DNA of 64,000 bases from Marinibactrum halimedae. GTDB taxonomy: Bacteria > Pseudomonadota > Gammaproteobacteria > Pseudomonadales > Cellvibrionaceae. This document shows, one piece after another, positions 36,321 through 46,269 of the stretch. The translations under genes were made by a program, and so were the position numbers. Location of the stretch: contig NZ_JAJQVM010000004.1 in assembly GCF_021234875.1 (NCBI RefSeq), positions 62,001-126,000 of the forward strand, written 5' to 3'. The first letter of the stretch is position 1. Every line of letters begins with the position of its first letter. A model generated the notes under the pieces. It was not told where the DNA came from and did no database searches. It saw only the letters and a program-made list of their open reading frames with translations.

Positions 36321-37940
36321 ATGCCCAAGCTTGAATCAAAAATAGACACTCATGGTGTTAATTTTAATTACAACCACGCGCACATGCGAGCGCAAATGGG
36401 TGAACTACACGAAATTCTCGGACAACTTGCCCAAGGTGGAGGGCCTAAAGCCCAAGAAAAACACTGCAACCGAGGAAAGCTCCTCGCCAGACAACGCATT
36501 CAACAGTTAATTGACCCAGGCACGCCTTTTTTAGAATTCTCGGCGTTAGCCGCTTGGAAAGTGTACGAAGAAGATGTCGCTTCCGCCGGCATCGTTACCG
36601 GGATTGGTATTGTGCACGACACGCAATGCATTATCGTGGCAAACGACGCCACGGTAAAAGGCGGTACTTATTACCCCCTAACCGCCAAAAAACATTTACG
36701 AGCACAAATCATCGCACAAGAAAATCACCTGCCCTGTATTTATTTAGTGGATTCTGGAGGGGCGAACTTGCCTCGACAAGATGAAGTATTTCCAGACCGT
36801 GATCATTTTGGCCGAATTTTTTTCAATCAGGCCAACATGTCTGCTCAGAATATTCCGCAAATTGCCGTCGTCATGGGGTCTTGTACTGCTGGCGGTGCTT
36901 ATGTCCCTGCCATGGCTGATCAAGCCATTATGGTTAAAGAACAGAGCACGATTTTTCTGGCAGGCCCGCCGCTGGTAAAAGCAGCCACAGGCGAAGACGT
37001 TACCGCAGAATCTTTAGGAGGCGCCGATGTACACTGTCGGCAGTCTGGCGTGGCGGATTATTACGCCGATAATGACAAACATGCTTTAAACATCGCTAGA
37101 GATATTGTTGGCAATTTAAATCGTTGCACCAAAACAAAAGTACTACGCAAAGCGCCCGTTGCTCCAGCGTATCCTACCGATGAAATCTACGGTGTCGTCC
37201 CCTCAGACCCTCGCCAACAATTCGATGTAAGAGAAATTATTGCGCGTCTAGTCGATGGTTCCGTATTGGATGAATTTAAAGCCCTTTATGGAAAAACCTT
37301 GGTTTGTGGTTTTGCGCATATTGATGGATACCCTGTGGGCATCCTGGCCAACAATGGTATTTTGTTCAGTGAATCTTCCTTAAAAGGCACGCATTTTATT
37401 CAGTTGTGCAATCAACGAAAAATTCCCATTTTATTTTTACAAAATATCACGGGTTTTATGGTGGGTAGTCGTTTTGAATCAAGCGGTATTGCCAAAAACG
37501 GGGCAAAATTGGTGGCAGCGGTGTCGACATCAAAAGTCCCGAAAATCACCATTATTATTGGTAATTCTTATGGTGCAGGTAATTACGGCATGTGTGGCCG
37601 AGCCTATGATCCGCGCTTTTTGTTCATGTGGCCGAATGCTCGAATTTCAGTCATGGGAGGAGAGCAAGCTGCCGAAGTACTCACTCAAGTGAAGCGAGCA
37701 CAAAAACAAAAAAACAATGAACCCTGGAGCCAGGAAGACGAACAACGATTTCGTGAACCCATCATAGAGCGCTACCAGCAACAAGGCTCGGCTTATTATG
37801 CTTCTGCGCGGCTGTGGGACGATGGTGTCATTGACCCGGCCAATACCCGTACTATTATCAGCCAATGTTTGCGTGCTTGCGTAGAACTGCCTGAAGAGGT
37901 TGACATTGAAACGTCATCCAGCAGTATTTACCGTATGTAA
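36321..37940 (+). CDS. liuB: Methylcrotonyl-CoA carboxylase beta subunit (carboxyltransferase)
   Basis: This 539-residue protein is the carboxyltransferase half of MCC. It transfers a carboxyl group from carboxybiotin to 3-methylcrotonyl-CoA. Marks are [48 protein letters not shown], and the C-terminal [41 protein letters not shown]. Length agrees with the family. It needs a biotin-bearing alpha subunit (LiuD), which is not found in this cluster. A strong AAGGAGGG site precedes the ATG. Confidence 0.95.
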   Translation: MPKLESKIDTHGVNFNYNHAHMRAQMGELHEILGQLAQGGGPKAQEKHCNRGKLLARQRIQQLIDPGTPFLEFSALAAWKVYEEDVASAGIVTGIGIVHDTQCIIVANDATVKGGTYYPLTAKKHLRAQIIAQENHLPCIYLVDSGGANLPRQDEVFPDRDHFGRIFFNQANMSAQNIPQIAVVMGSCTAGGAYVPAMADQAIMVKEQSTIFLAGPPLVKAATGEDVTAESLGGADVHCRQSGVADYYADNDKHALNIARDIVGNLNRCTKTKVLRKAPVAPAYPTDEIYGVVPSDPRQQFDVREIIARLVDGSVLDEFKALYGKTLVCGFAHIDGYPVGILANNGILFSESSLKGTHFIQLCNQRKIPILFLQNITGFMVGSRFESSGIAKNGAKLVAAVSTSKVPKITIIIGNSYGAGNYGMCGRAYDPRFLFMWPNARISVMGGEQAAEVLTQVKRAQKQKNNEPWSQEDEQRFREPIIERYQQQGSAYYASARLWDDGVIDPANTRTIISQCLRACVELPEEVDIETSSSSIYRM

Positions 37941-37960
37941 ACATCGTTTGAGAAAAATTT

Positions 37961-38812
37961 ATGACTAAACTCACCAGCGCTTCAACTCAAGAATCAATGG
38001 CAGATTCCACTACCCATGCACAGCCCCATACGCAATTATCGATGGGTGAAAATGGCGTTGCTACTCTTTGGTTCCAACGACCCCGTCAACACAATGCCTT
38101 CAGTGATGAGACCATTGCGGAAATTAACGCACATCTCGATCACGTTATTGAACATAATCAAGCTCGCGTTTTACTCATTCAAGCCGAAGGCAAAAGTTTT
38201 TGCGCCGGTGCAGATTTACAATGGATGAAAAAAACCATCAGTTACAATCAAGAAGACAACTTTAATGATGCCCGAGCATTGGCGCTAATGTTAGATAAAC
38301 TGAATCGTTTATCGATTCCGACGATTGCAGTGGCACAAGGCAATGCCTTTGGCGGAGGGGTTGGTGTACTCTGCTGTTGCGATATGGTCTTTGCCAGTAC
38401 CGATGCGCTATTTTGTTTTAGTGAAGTAAAATTAGGATTAATTCCCGCGACTATTTGCCCACATGTGGTTCGCGTGATTGGCGAAAGAGCCGCAAGACGG
38501 TATTTTTTAAGTGCCGAGTCATTTACCGCGACCACAGCCAAAGCCATGGGGTTAGTCACACACCTTGCCGATGCCAAAGAGCTTCATACGACTGCTCAAA
38601 AAACCGCTCAGACTATTGCCAAATATCCACCCAATGCGTTAGCCGGCACCAAAGCGTTAGTACACAAAATTGCCGCCGACCCCATGGCACCCGATGTGGT
38701 TGACCTCACGGCCAGCACCATTGCCAAAGCCCGCACCAGTGAAGAGGCCCAAATCGCACTCGGGAAATTTTTAGGGCAAAACATCAGTGGTGAAAATATC
38801 GAACCCCAATAA
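37961..38812 (+). CDS. liuC: 3-Methylglutaconyl-CoA hydratase
   Basis: This 283-residue enoyl-CoA hydratase (crotonase) fits LiuC, which hydrates 3-methylglutaconyl-CoA to HMG-CoA. The oxyanion-hole and active-site segments are GKSFCAGADLQWMKK and AQGNAFGGGVGVLCCCDMVFAS. The N-terminal 25 residues (Thr/Ser/His-rich) precede the fold and are longer than usual. It starts 20 bp after liuB. In most gammaproteobacteria liuD would follow here; instead liuE begins 10 bp after its stop. Confidence 0.9.
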   Translation: MTKLTSASTQESMADSTTHAQPHTQLSMGENGVATLWFQRPRQHNAFSDETIAEINAHLDHVIEHNQARVLLIQAEGKSFCAGADLQWMKKTISYNQEDNFNDARALALMLDKLNRLSIPTIAVAQGNAFGGGVGVLCCCDMVFASTDALFCFSEVKLGLIPATICPHVVRVIGERAARRYFLSAESFTATTAKAMGLVTHLADAKELHTTAQKTAQTIAKYPPNALAGTKALVHKIAADPMAPDVVDLTASTIAKARTSEEAQIALGKFLGQNISGENIEPQ

Positions 38813-38822
38813 CGAGGCCTGT

Positions 38823-39812
38823 ATGTTTGATCATATGCCGGAATCCGTCGAAATCGTCGAAGTCGGCCCACGGGATGGACTGCAAAACGAGCAAACCTGC
38901 TTATCACCGAGTGAGCGCGCGCAGTTTATTCGAAAGCTCACCGATACCGGTTTAACGCACATTGAGGCGGGCAGTTTTGTGAATCCTAAACGTGTACCGC
39001 AATTGGCCAATAGTAACGAGGTTTTTTCCCAACTCGACAAGTCCCACACACATGTGGTGTACAGTGCGTTGGTACCGAATGAAAAAGGCCTACAAGCGGC
39101 CATCGAAAGTGGCTGTAAGACCATCGCTATTTTTACTGGAGCCTCTGAGACGTTTTGCAAAAAAAACATTAACGCCAGTATTAAAGAAAGCTTTGATCGT
39201 TTTACCCCCGTTATCACAGAAGCAAAAGTACAGAATATATCGGTAAGAGGCTATTTATCTTGTATTGCTGGCTGCCCGTTTGAAGGCGAAGTCTCTCCTC
39301 ATAAGGTCATTGACTTAACATGGCAATTACTTGAGGCCGGTTGTTACCAGGTCTCACTCGGTGACACCATTGGTACGGCTTCGCCAAAACAAATCCAGAG
39401 TATATTGATTGCCTTAACGGAGCCAATTCGCCAAGGTAAAATCGCGGTGCACTTCCATGATACCTATGGCCAAGCGATTACCAATATTTTTGCCGCTCTA
39501 CAACTGGGTGTACAAGTCATCGATAGCTCTGTCGCCGGTTTAGGCGGCTGTCCTTTTGCCGCCGCTCGATTACAATCGTTGGCCTCACAAAATGATAACC
39601 AAAATAACGTTTGCCAAAATAACAATAGTAAAAAAAGCAGCGGACAAAATAAAGTCTCATTAAGCCCCGGAAATGTGGCAACGGAAGATGTACTCTATCT
39701 ATTAGAGGGCCTCGGTATTCATACTGGCGTTAACCGTGATCATGTTATTGATGTAGGGCATTGGGTTTGTCAAAAACTTCAACGCCCCAATCAAGCCAAA
39801 AGTGTTATTTAA
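38823..39812 (+). CDS. liuE: Hydroxymethylglutaryl-CoA lyase with an Asn/Gln-rich insertion at the catalytic loop
   Basis: This 329-residue lyase cleaves HMG-CoA to acetyl-CoA and acetoacetate. Marks are VEVGPRDGLQNEQ, AVHFHDTYGQA (metal ligands) and the catalytic-Cys loop GLGGCPFA. In the usual enzyme that loop runs directly into PGA.GNVATED; here about 34 residues (39561-39663), rich in Asn, Gln, Ser and Lys, separate GLGGCPFA from PGNVATEDVLYLLEGLGI. ATG 38823 with GAGG is chosen over the upstream in-frame start at 38787 inside liuC. It is the last gene of the operon; no terminator is obvious. Confidence 0.9.
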   Translation: MFDHMPESVEIVEVGPRDGLQNEQTCLSPSERAQFIRKLTDTGLTHIEAGSFVNPKRVPQLANSNEVFSQLDKSHTHVVYSALVPNEKGLQAAIESGCKTIAIFTGASETFCKKNINASIKESFDRFTPVITEAKVQNISVRGYLSCIAGCPFEGEVSPHKVIDLTWQLLEAGCYQVSLGDTIGTASPKQIQSILIALTEPIRQGKIAVHFHDTYGQAITNIFAALQLGVQVIDSSVAGLGGCPFAAARLQSLASQNDNQNNVCQNNNSKKSSGQNKVSLSPGNVATEDVLYLLEGLGIHTGVNRDHVIDVGHWVCQKLQRPNQAKSVI

Positions 39813-39933
39813 CCTTCTTCAATTGGATTTTTTAGCTATCGTTTTTAACTATTATTTTTAGCTACAGTTTTAAACTACAGACGTTCCTAAAGACTATATA
39901 GCCAAAAAATCTTTTCTAAACCAACTTAAATAA

Positions 39934-40377
39934 TCATACACCAAAATGTATAAACGCCCCGTAACGGGGTGAATAGGTTTCACAATGGCGATGCTTGGAG
40001 CCATTGTGACGATGCTTATAACATATCTCTTCTGAGTAATGATCCTCATAACATCGATAGCGGTCATACCCATGTCCATGATAATGCCATCGTCTATTAT
40101 GACGCTTCCTTAAAAGTTTTTTGTGCCTTTTCTTGTATTTTTTATGGGAGTGGTAATGGTCACGATGATAATGATCACCGTGAGCCAATTGAATATGATG
40201 CCCATTATTTCCTCTCCCCGTTCCGTCATCATCAAACGCTAGAGAAGCATTTATACCGACGGATTTATCACTGGCAAAGACTTGATGAGCTTGCATACTC
40301 ACAACAATACAGGTAGAGGCAATCAACCTACCAACAAAACTTCGTTTTAGCGATATTAACTCTCTTCTCATACTCAT
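39934..40377 (-). CDS. Exported His-rich small protein
   Basis: This 147-residue protein has a signal-type N-terminus (basic start, apolar core, QVFAS) and a middle packed with His, Tyr, Arg and Lys (for example HIQLAHGDHYHRDHYHSHKKYKKRH), with two Cys near the C-terminus. It could bind divalent metals or be a basic envelope factor. A GGGGGAGAG site precedes the ATG. It is convergent with liuE. No family is recognised. Confidence 0.65.
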   Translation of the reverse strand: MSMRRELISLKRSFVGRLIASTCIVVSMQAHQVFASDKSVGINASLAFDDDGTGRGNNGHHIQLAHGDHYHRDHYHSHKKYKKRHKKLLRKRHNRRWHYHGHGYDRYRCYEDHYSEEICYKHRHNGSKHRHCETYSPRYGAFIHFGV

Positions 40378-40731
40378 GAACTCTCCCCCAGTTGTAATCG
40401 ACTACAGATAACCTGTTTTAAAAGCGGTTAAACAACACGCTTTTCGAATACATAACATCTTACGAAAGAGCAATTTAACAGTGACTTAACTGAAATCGAC
40501 AGGGAACTGAGCACAGAATGACTAGAAACTGAATAGAAAGCTTGATAAATTGGCTTAGTTATTGAAGAAATCGGCGAACAGTTTGACCATGCCCAATATT
40601 ACAAATCACATATTAGCATGGCACTTCTACAGAAAGGTAAACTCCAGGCTCAATGGCTTGAAAAATTATTGCGATAATATACGCTCTAAATAATATTACT
40701 CTTTCCAATAAAAAGGAGCAATAGGAATTAC
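40378..40731. other. Intergenic region with a short start-less coding-like remnant
   Basis: This 354-bp gap separates the His-rich gene from the small membrane gene. Frame 40549-40677 (plus strand) reads as 42 sense codons without a start codon, with a protein-like composition (EEIGEQFDHAQYY, then SMALLQKGKLQAQWLEKLLR), and then TAA. It may be the tail of a lost gene. No other feature was seen. Confidence 0.35.
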
Positions 40732-41013
40732 ATGATTTCATTTATTATTGCATTTATCGGGACAGGAATTTTTTTTACTGGGTTTCACCTAGCCAAAAAA
40801 ATCGAAAATAAAATTAAATTGGCTTTAACAGTAATATGCCTTCTTTTTCTTGCCTTCATGGTAATGATCATAATGCACGTGATTTTGAATACACCTGTTC
40901 AAGCTTCCTACAACACTGGACAATATTGGTTTTACATGATGTTAGTAGGCATCATTTTGTCAATGTTGTTTGGGCGTAAGGGCAGTAAAAAAGACAACCC
41001 ACCTAATGAATAG
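40732..41013 (+). CDS. Small inner-membrane protein
   Basis: This 93-residue protein has three hydrophobic stretches (about 2-20, 28-52, 65-82) and a Lys-rich polar tail, so it is a small integral membrane protein. A ribosome site (AGGAGC) lies before the ATG. It converges with a lipoprotein gene, with only 4 bp between the stops. Its function is unknown. Confidence 0.7.
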   Translation: MISFIIAFIGTGIFFTGFHLAKKIENKIKLALTVICLLFLAFMVMIIMHVILNTPVQASYNTGQYWFYMMLVGIILSMLFGRKGSKKDNPPNE

Positions 41014-41017
41014 CAGA

Positions 41018-41635
41018 TCAATAAGGAATCTGCTCTCGAAAGAAAGTAAGGTCTTGTTCAGCAATAGCAAGTTCTTGCAAATCAGCGACAATCGCGCCTT
41101 CAAGCACGCCTATCTCATACTCCATTGCCTGTATTTGATCTAACAATACTGCCCTTTGTTGGCGAGTAGAGTCATCGCTGATGATCACTTCTCGCTTAAT
41201 AGCAATGTCGCTTTGTAAGTGATCGATATCGTGTGAGGCGTTGTCAATACGGGACTGAATGGCAAACACCGCTTCCTCCAACGCTGAAAGCTGTTTTCCC
41301 ATGGTGTAACCACGCATAAACGGCTTTTCTAACGACTTTGGGCAAATCCCTGAATATTGATAACCGCTTGAGCCCACGGTGAAACCATTGTGCTCGGTAC
41401 AAAAGACTGTTAAGCCCTCTCTGTAGCCTAGCTGATATTCTTTTAATACAGGCGTTACACCATGTTTGGCGCAGGCCTCACGGCGCTTTGTTAGCATGGC
41501 TGAGGTTCTGCCTTGCGCACCGTCTTCATAGCCAATACCCCGCCAATCCGCCGTTAAGCATTCAGATTCATTCATCGTGGCACAACCTGTGACCACAGAC
41601 ACCAAGCATAAAAAAGAAAAACGCTTTATTAACAT
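41018..41635 (-). CDS. DUF2799-type lipoprotein
   Basis: This 205-residue protein has a lipobox (VTGC) near residue 18, then a Cys-bearing conserved region (DWRGIGYEDGAQG, LGYREGL, GICP) like DUF2799 lipoproteins, and a long C-terminal coiled coil (about 115-200). It is probably in the outer membrane. ATG 41635 with AAGGAG 5 nt upstream is chosen over the frame's GTG at 41641. Function is unknown. Confidence 0.8.
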   Translation of the reverse strand: MLIKRFSFLCLVSVVTGCATMNESECLTADWRGIGYEDGAQGRTSAMLTKRREACAKHGVTPVLKEYQLGYREGLTVFCTEHNGFTVGSSGYQYSGICPKSLEKPFMRGYTMGKQLSALEEAVFAIQSRIDNASHDIDHLQSDIAIKREVIISDDSTRQQRAVLLDQIQAMEYEIGVLEGAIVADLQELAIAEQDLTFFREQIPY

Positions 41636-41882
41636 AGCCACTCCTTGAACAAGCTTTCCTGCCTGCTGACAACGACGCCTGAAAATACAAAAACATCAAA
41701 GATAAACCATTGTCCTGTATCACACATGAATGCATCACAACAATAATGAGCCAAGCAGTACAATTCAATTTCATCAGAAACCAATACAGCAGTGATATAC
41801 TGTGACTCCGAAGATTACTGCAAAGTAGGTTAACTCACCACCTTTGATCTTTTCGTATACAAAGAGCGATACCTCAGACATT

Positions 41883-43751
41883 ATGACTTCTTCTCCACTC
41901 ACTTATTCTTTACGGCCTTACCAACAAGAAGCGGTAAATGCGACTATTAGTCACTTTCGCAAAAGCCATGCCCCCGCCGTTATTGTCTTACCCACCGGTG
42001 CAGGAAAGAGCTTAGTGATTGCCGAGCTTGCCCGACTAGCCAAAGGCAGTGTACTGGTTTTGGCGCATGTGAAAGAATTAGTCGAGCAAAATTGTGAAAA
42101 ATACCGTCAGTATGATGATAACGTGAGTATATTTTCTGCCGGACTTTCCGAAAAAAACAGTAGCGCAAAAATTGTTTTCGGTAGCATTCAATCAGTGGCA
42201 CGAAACTTAGATCAATTTTCACGAATTTTTTCACTCGTCATTATTGACGAATGCCATCGTGTGAGTATGAACGAAGACGCTCAGTATTGGACGGTGATTC
42301 ATCATTTAAAGTCTCACAATGAACACCTTAAAATACTGGGTTTAACCGCTACGCCTTATCGCACAGGCAGTGGATGGATTTATCAAGCACATCAACCACT
42401 AAATACCATTCGAACCACAGAAGAGACGCCTTTTTCATTGTGTATTTACGAATTAACATTAAAAAAAATGATTAATGATGGTTATCTGTGTAAACCTATT
42501 TTATTGAATGCACCGGTCGCCTTTTATGATTTTGATAAACAAAGCAGCCAATCATCAACCGAGTTATTAACACACTCATTAGAAACCGATGAAGAAAGCC
42601 TTAACGCTATTGTGCGAGCTTCACATCGTGCAACAGCAAAAATTTGTGCTCAAATTATCAGTTTATCCAATGATCGAAAAGGCGTGATGATCTTTGCTGC
42701 CACAGTAGAACATGCCAAAGAAGTCTATGGCTACCTTCCCAAAAACAATAGCGCTATTGTACTGGGAGATATGTCAAATAAAGCTCGGGACTCTGTGATT
42801 CAGGCATTTAAATCTCAAGCCATTAAATATTTAGTCAATGTCGCGGTGTTAACAACAGGGTTTGATGCCCCCCATGTGGATGTTATTGCCTTATTGCGCT
42901 CAACACAGTCAGCCAGCTTATTTCAACAAATTATTGGTCGAGGGCTGCGCTTGAGCCCGAATAAAACCGATTGCTTAATTCTGGATTATGCTCAAACACC
43001 TTTCGATCTTTATCAGCCAGAGATTAACGATAAAAAGCCCAGTAAAGATTCTGTTGTAGTAGAGGTGCCTTGCCCATTATGTAACCACACCAATCAATTT
43101 TGGGGAATCGTCGATAATGATGGTGATTTGGTAGAACATTATGGTCGCCGCTGCCAAGGTATTATTGATATAAAAACTAATTATCAAGATCTTTCTCAGC
43201 AACGCACTTTACAACAATGCTCATACCGCTTTCGCTTTAAACAGTGTCCTAACTGTAATGAAGAAAACGATATCGCGGCAAGGCGATGCACTCATTGTAA
43301 TCACGTTTTCATTGACCCAGATAAACGACTGAAAGAGGCGTTGCAGCTCAAAGATATTATGGTGATTCGTTGCGGTGGGTTGAGTTTATCAAAAGTGCAA
43401 TTATCCAAAGGAACTCGTTTGCAGGTAACCTATCATGATGAAGATGGGGCAGAAGTCAGTGAATTTTTTGCCTTCGATAATCCAAAACAGGTTTATGCCT
43501 TTCAAAAATACTTTGTGCGTTTACACTGGCGCCCGAGCAATATTTCTATAGAAAGTGCGGTATCAACAATGAATACCGTTGATGCCGCTATCCTCCACTC
43601 TCATCAATTTAGAGCACCAGACTTCGTGATAGCACGTCAACGAAAGTATTCTCACAAAAGAGAAAAAGCCTCTGCCCCCAAGCAATGGGAAGTCATGGAA
43701 AAACTCTTTGACTATGAAGGGCCTCATCGAAAAGCTTTTGAGGAGTTTTGA
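41883..43751 (+). CDS. radD: RadD (YejH) superfamily 2 helicase-like protein
   Basis: This 622-residue protein matches RadD closely. Walker A is VLPTGAGKSLVIAELARLA, Walker B is IIDECHRV, motif III is GLTATPYRTGSGWIYQ, and a C-terminal helicase half has LVNVAVLTTGFDAPHVD and QIIGRGLRLSPNKTDCLILDYA. It ends with paired-cysteine zinc segments (CPLCNHTNQFWG; CPNCNEENDIAARRCTHC). RadD takes part in recombination and repair of DNA damage. The frame opens at a TTG (41844), but ATG 41883 fits the E. coli start (LRPYQQEAV). It is monocistronic as far as visible. Confidence 0.95.
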   Translation: MTSSPLTYSLRPYQQEAVNATISHFRKSHAPAVIVLPTGAGKSLVIAELARLAKGSVLVLAHVKELVEQNCEKYRQYDDNVSIFSAGLSEKNSSAKIVFGSIQSVARNLDQFSRIFSLVIIDECHRVSMNEDAQYWTVIHHLKSHNEHLKILGLTATPYRTGSGWIYQAHQPLNTIRTTEETPFSLCIYELTLKKMINDGYLCKPILLNAPVAFYDFDKQSSQSSTELLTHSLETDEESLNAIVRASHRATAKICAQIISLSNDRKGVMIFAATVEHAKEVYGYLPKNNSAIVLGDMSNKARDSVIQAFKSQAIKYLVNVAVLTTGFDAPHVDVIALLRSTQSASLFQQIIGRGLRLSPNKTDCLILDYAQTPFDLYQPEINDKKPSKDSVVVEVPCPLCNHTNQFWGIVDNDGDLVEHYGRRCQGIIDIKTNYQDLSQQRTLQQCSYRFRFKQCPNCNEENDIAARRCTHCNHVFIDPDKRLKEALQLKDIMVIRCGGLSLSKVQLSKGTRLQVTYHDEDGAEVSEFFAFDNPKQVYAFQKYFVRLHWRPSNISIESAVSTMNTVDAAILHSHQFRAPDFVIARQRKYSHKREKASAPKQWEVMEKLFDYEGPHRKAFEEF

Positions 43752-44775
43752 AGAAAGAAGCTTTTATTATCCACAGTTACCGAAACACACGCGTGCGCTA
43801 ATCTAGAAACTGAATGTAGGACAAATACACATAATACCTAAGTCGATTTAGAAAGAATTGATACTGAGACTCTCTGTTTTTAAAACGAAAGCGGATCAAC
43901 TGATGCATCTCATTATCATATGACAAATGTAAATCCTTTGTGAAAGTAATAAACCACTGTCAATGAAAACCACTGTTTATCGCTGTCAAACTGTCTCCAA
44001 TCCATGACTCTTTTATTCGTGGTCTGAAATTTAACAATTCCTTCCATTTCCTTCTGTGTTTCCTCCCGTCAGATAAAGAACTAATCCACATTTTAAACTT
44101 GTCGGATGTCCGGTTATCTGCTTTTACATTTGTGCACAGAATATTCGAAGCGAATACAGAACAACCTGTGGAAAACAACATATTGCACAAGCGTTAAAAG
44201 TCTTTCCCAGGCAATATTTTCATACCAAAACCACCTTGACATTTCTTCACCATCAAAAAAAACAATAACTTTCATTGACTTAAGAGCACTTAACAGGTTT
44301 GCATAAGAAATACAATTGACTTTCATGAATTCATAGTCTCGTTCTTAATCGTCATATTTCTATTAACTTCTCAACAGATTTCTGGGATAAGATCGTAGAT
44401 AGTCTGTGGATAACTCTTTGGAAGGACGTCATAAAGGGCTAAAGATTTAATGGTTATTTTTTAAGCAAACAGGCGTTTTCATCCATTGATGATCTGTACT
44501 CTGCCCAGCCAAATCTCTACTATTTTTTACCTTAACTGTTGAAATCAGTGGACTCATCCGCACGTTATGGTCATGAACGTATGGGAAGATTATTTAATCC
44601 CTATACCGCTCAGAGCAAAAGGCAATATAAGAAAAAACCAATATAAGTAGAATCAAGTATAAGTAGAGGCAAATTCCTACGATAAGTCTGATTTTTTCAC
44701 TTATCTTTCAAAAACGACATGAACCCCATGTTGTTCAGCGGTTTAACCGACACAACTACCACTAAGGAAACGTTT
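43752..44775. other. Intergenic region between radD and tpx
   Basis: This is a 1-kb gene-poor stretch. It includes short minus-strand frames at 43960-44190 and 44114-44326 that overlap each other in different registers and may be decayed coding DNA, but I cannot relate them to a family. The tpx promoter must lie near the right end. Confidence 0.3.
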
Positions 44776-45273
44776 ATGGCTACAGTCACATTACAAGGCA
44801 ACCCTGTTAATACCTCTGGTGAGCTACCCAATGTAGGCGATGCTGCACCTACCTTCACATTAGTAAAAGCAGACCTCTCTGAAGTCTCCCTAGCAGACTA
44901 TGCTGGCAAACGATTAGTGTTGAATATTTTCCCGTCTGTTGATACGCCAACCTGTGCCACGTCCGTACGTACATTTAACGAGAAAGCCGCCAGTTTAGAG
45001 AATACGGAAGTGCTGTGTGTCTCTGCTGACCTACCTTTTGCAGCAGGACGCTTTTGTGGTGCGGAAGGCATTGATAAGGTCGCGACAGGCTCATCTTTCA
45101 GGGGTAGCTTTGGAGAAGACTTTGGAGTAACCATTGTGGATGGCCCCCTTAGTGGTATCCTGACTCGCGCAATTGTCGTCGTCAATGAGCAAGGCCAGGT
45201 GACGCATACCGAACTGGTAGGTGAAATCGCAGATGAACCAAACTATGATGCAGTTTTAAACGTATTGTCTTAA
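44776..45273 (+). CDS. tpx: Thiol peroxidase
   Basis: This 165-residue peroxiredoxin has the peroxidatic Cys in SVDTPTCATS and the resolving Cys in GRFCGAEG. Tpx reduces lipid hydroperoxides and H2O2 in the periplasm or cytosol, using thioredoxin. The start at ATG 44776 has AAGGAAACG upstream and gives the usual MATVTLQGNPV N-terminus; the frame opens 19 codons earlier. An intrinsic terminator follows. Confidence 0.95.
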   Translation: MATVTLQGNPVNTSGELPNVGDAAPTFTLVKADLSEVSLADYAGKRLVLNIFPSVDTPTCATSVRTFNEKAASLENTEVLCVSADLPFAAGRFCGAEGIDKVATGSSFRGSFGEDFGVTIVDGPLSGILTRAIVVVNEQGQVTHTELVGEIADEPNYDAVLNVLS

Positions 45274-45284
45274 GAAATCGTCTT

Positions 45285-45312
45285 AAAAAGCCGCTTCTAG
45301 CAGGCGGCTTTA
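45285..45312 (+). terminator. Intrinsic terminator of tpx
   Basis: AAAGCCGC / GCGGCTTT stem with a 9-base loop, 13 bp after the tpx stop. Confidence 0.8.
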
Positions 45313-45466
45313 CCAAATCAAATTACTCGTCATTCCTCCCTCTCCTTCTTCTAGGTTCTCTAGTTTCGTCCACCCAATATACACCCTCAAACTGACACAA
45401 TTTCGCTGATCGACCATGTACCAAGCTGATATACTTGTATCTGATTACCCTTAGAAACCCGATTAC

Positions 45467-45784
45467 ATGAAAAAGCTAAAAACTAAAGCCGAAACAAGAG
45501 CGGAACTTGAAGCCGATATGGATCGCTTTTTAAGTAAAGGCGGCAAAGTAGATACGTTTTCGCCCGGAATCAGTGGGCACGAAATAGGGGTTAATCCATT
45601 TCAAGCCATTCCTCTACAACGTCAGCAACAAAATCGAACATTAGTGAATGACGCCATTGCCGCCATTGAAGCTCGCCGCAAAACACCACGATCAGTGAAG
45701 AGTAAACCTTCGCCTTCCAAACCAAAGCGTAGATTAATTACAGACGACTTTGGACAGCCTCTACGATGGGTTTGGGAAGACTGA
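45467..45784 (+). CDS. Conserved hypothetical small basic protein
   Basis: This 105-residue protein starts KKLKTKAETRAELEADMDRFLSKGG and continues to a basic Pro/Ser/Lys linker and the C-terminal FGQPLRWVWED. The layout of a helical N-part and a short conserved C-terminal motif is common in gammaproteobacterial orphans. Nothing else can be said about function. Confidence 0.7.
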   Translation: MKKLKTKAETRAELEADMDRFLSKGGKVDTFSPGISGHEIGVNPFQAIPLQRQQQNRTLVNDAIAAIEARRKTPRSVKSKPSPSKPKRRLITDDFGQPLRWVWED

Positions 45785-45912
45785 TCTGAATGGCTGAAAA
45801 ACAGCCATATTTTGCGTAAAAGATCGCACCATCAACGACCTTCTAGAACCATTGGATTAACCTATTAATACTGTGGAGCTAAAATTTAAATCTAAAAAAT
45901 GTGAGCACAAAC

Positions 45913-46269
45913 TTACAACTCTGAGCTGATAATTTCAGCCACATAGTCAGCAATTCTTTGCAACTGGGGTTGAATATTGGGCACCAGAGTTTGCACTGTT
46001 TCTCTATCCTGCTCCTTCCCTGCTTCTTCTAACCGCTGGCAAATCGCTTCTAATTCTATTGCGCCAATCGTGCCCGCCGAAGATTTAAGCTTATGGGCTA
46101 CAGAGCAAACTTTATCGAATGATTTTTCTTCCCAAGCCTGTAGCATTTCATCGCTATAAGCTTGTGATGACTGACAGAATTCTTGCAGCAACTCTCTTTG
46201 AAATTCTGGTTCATCACCAAATAACTCATTCAAAGCTGCCATATCCAATGGGTTATCACTGTATGCCAC
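45913..46269 (-). CDS. Hpt phosphotransfer domain protein
   Basis: This 118-residue protein is one Hpt domain. The phosphoacceptor His59 sits in VAHKLKSSAGTIGA. It passes phosphate between a hybrid kinase and a response regulator. The start is GTG 46269 with a GAGG site. It is divergent from the EAL response regulator at 46754, with a 484-bp gap, so the two may act in one phosphorelay. No kinase is nearby. Confidence 0.85.
   Translation of the reverse strand: MAYSDNPLDMAALNELFGDEPEFQRELLQEFCQSSQAYSDEMLQAWEEKSFDKVCSVAHKLKSSAGTIGAIELEAICQRLEEAGKEQDRETVQTLVPNIQPQLQRIADYVAEIISSEL

Noticed and set aside
43960-44326. Two overlapping minus-strand frames between radD and tpx
   Set aside because: Short, in different registers, and without recognisable family or ribosome sites.
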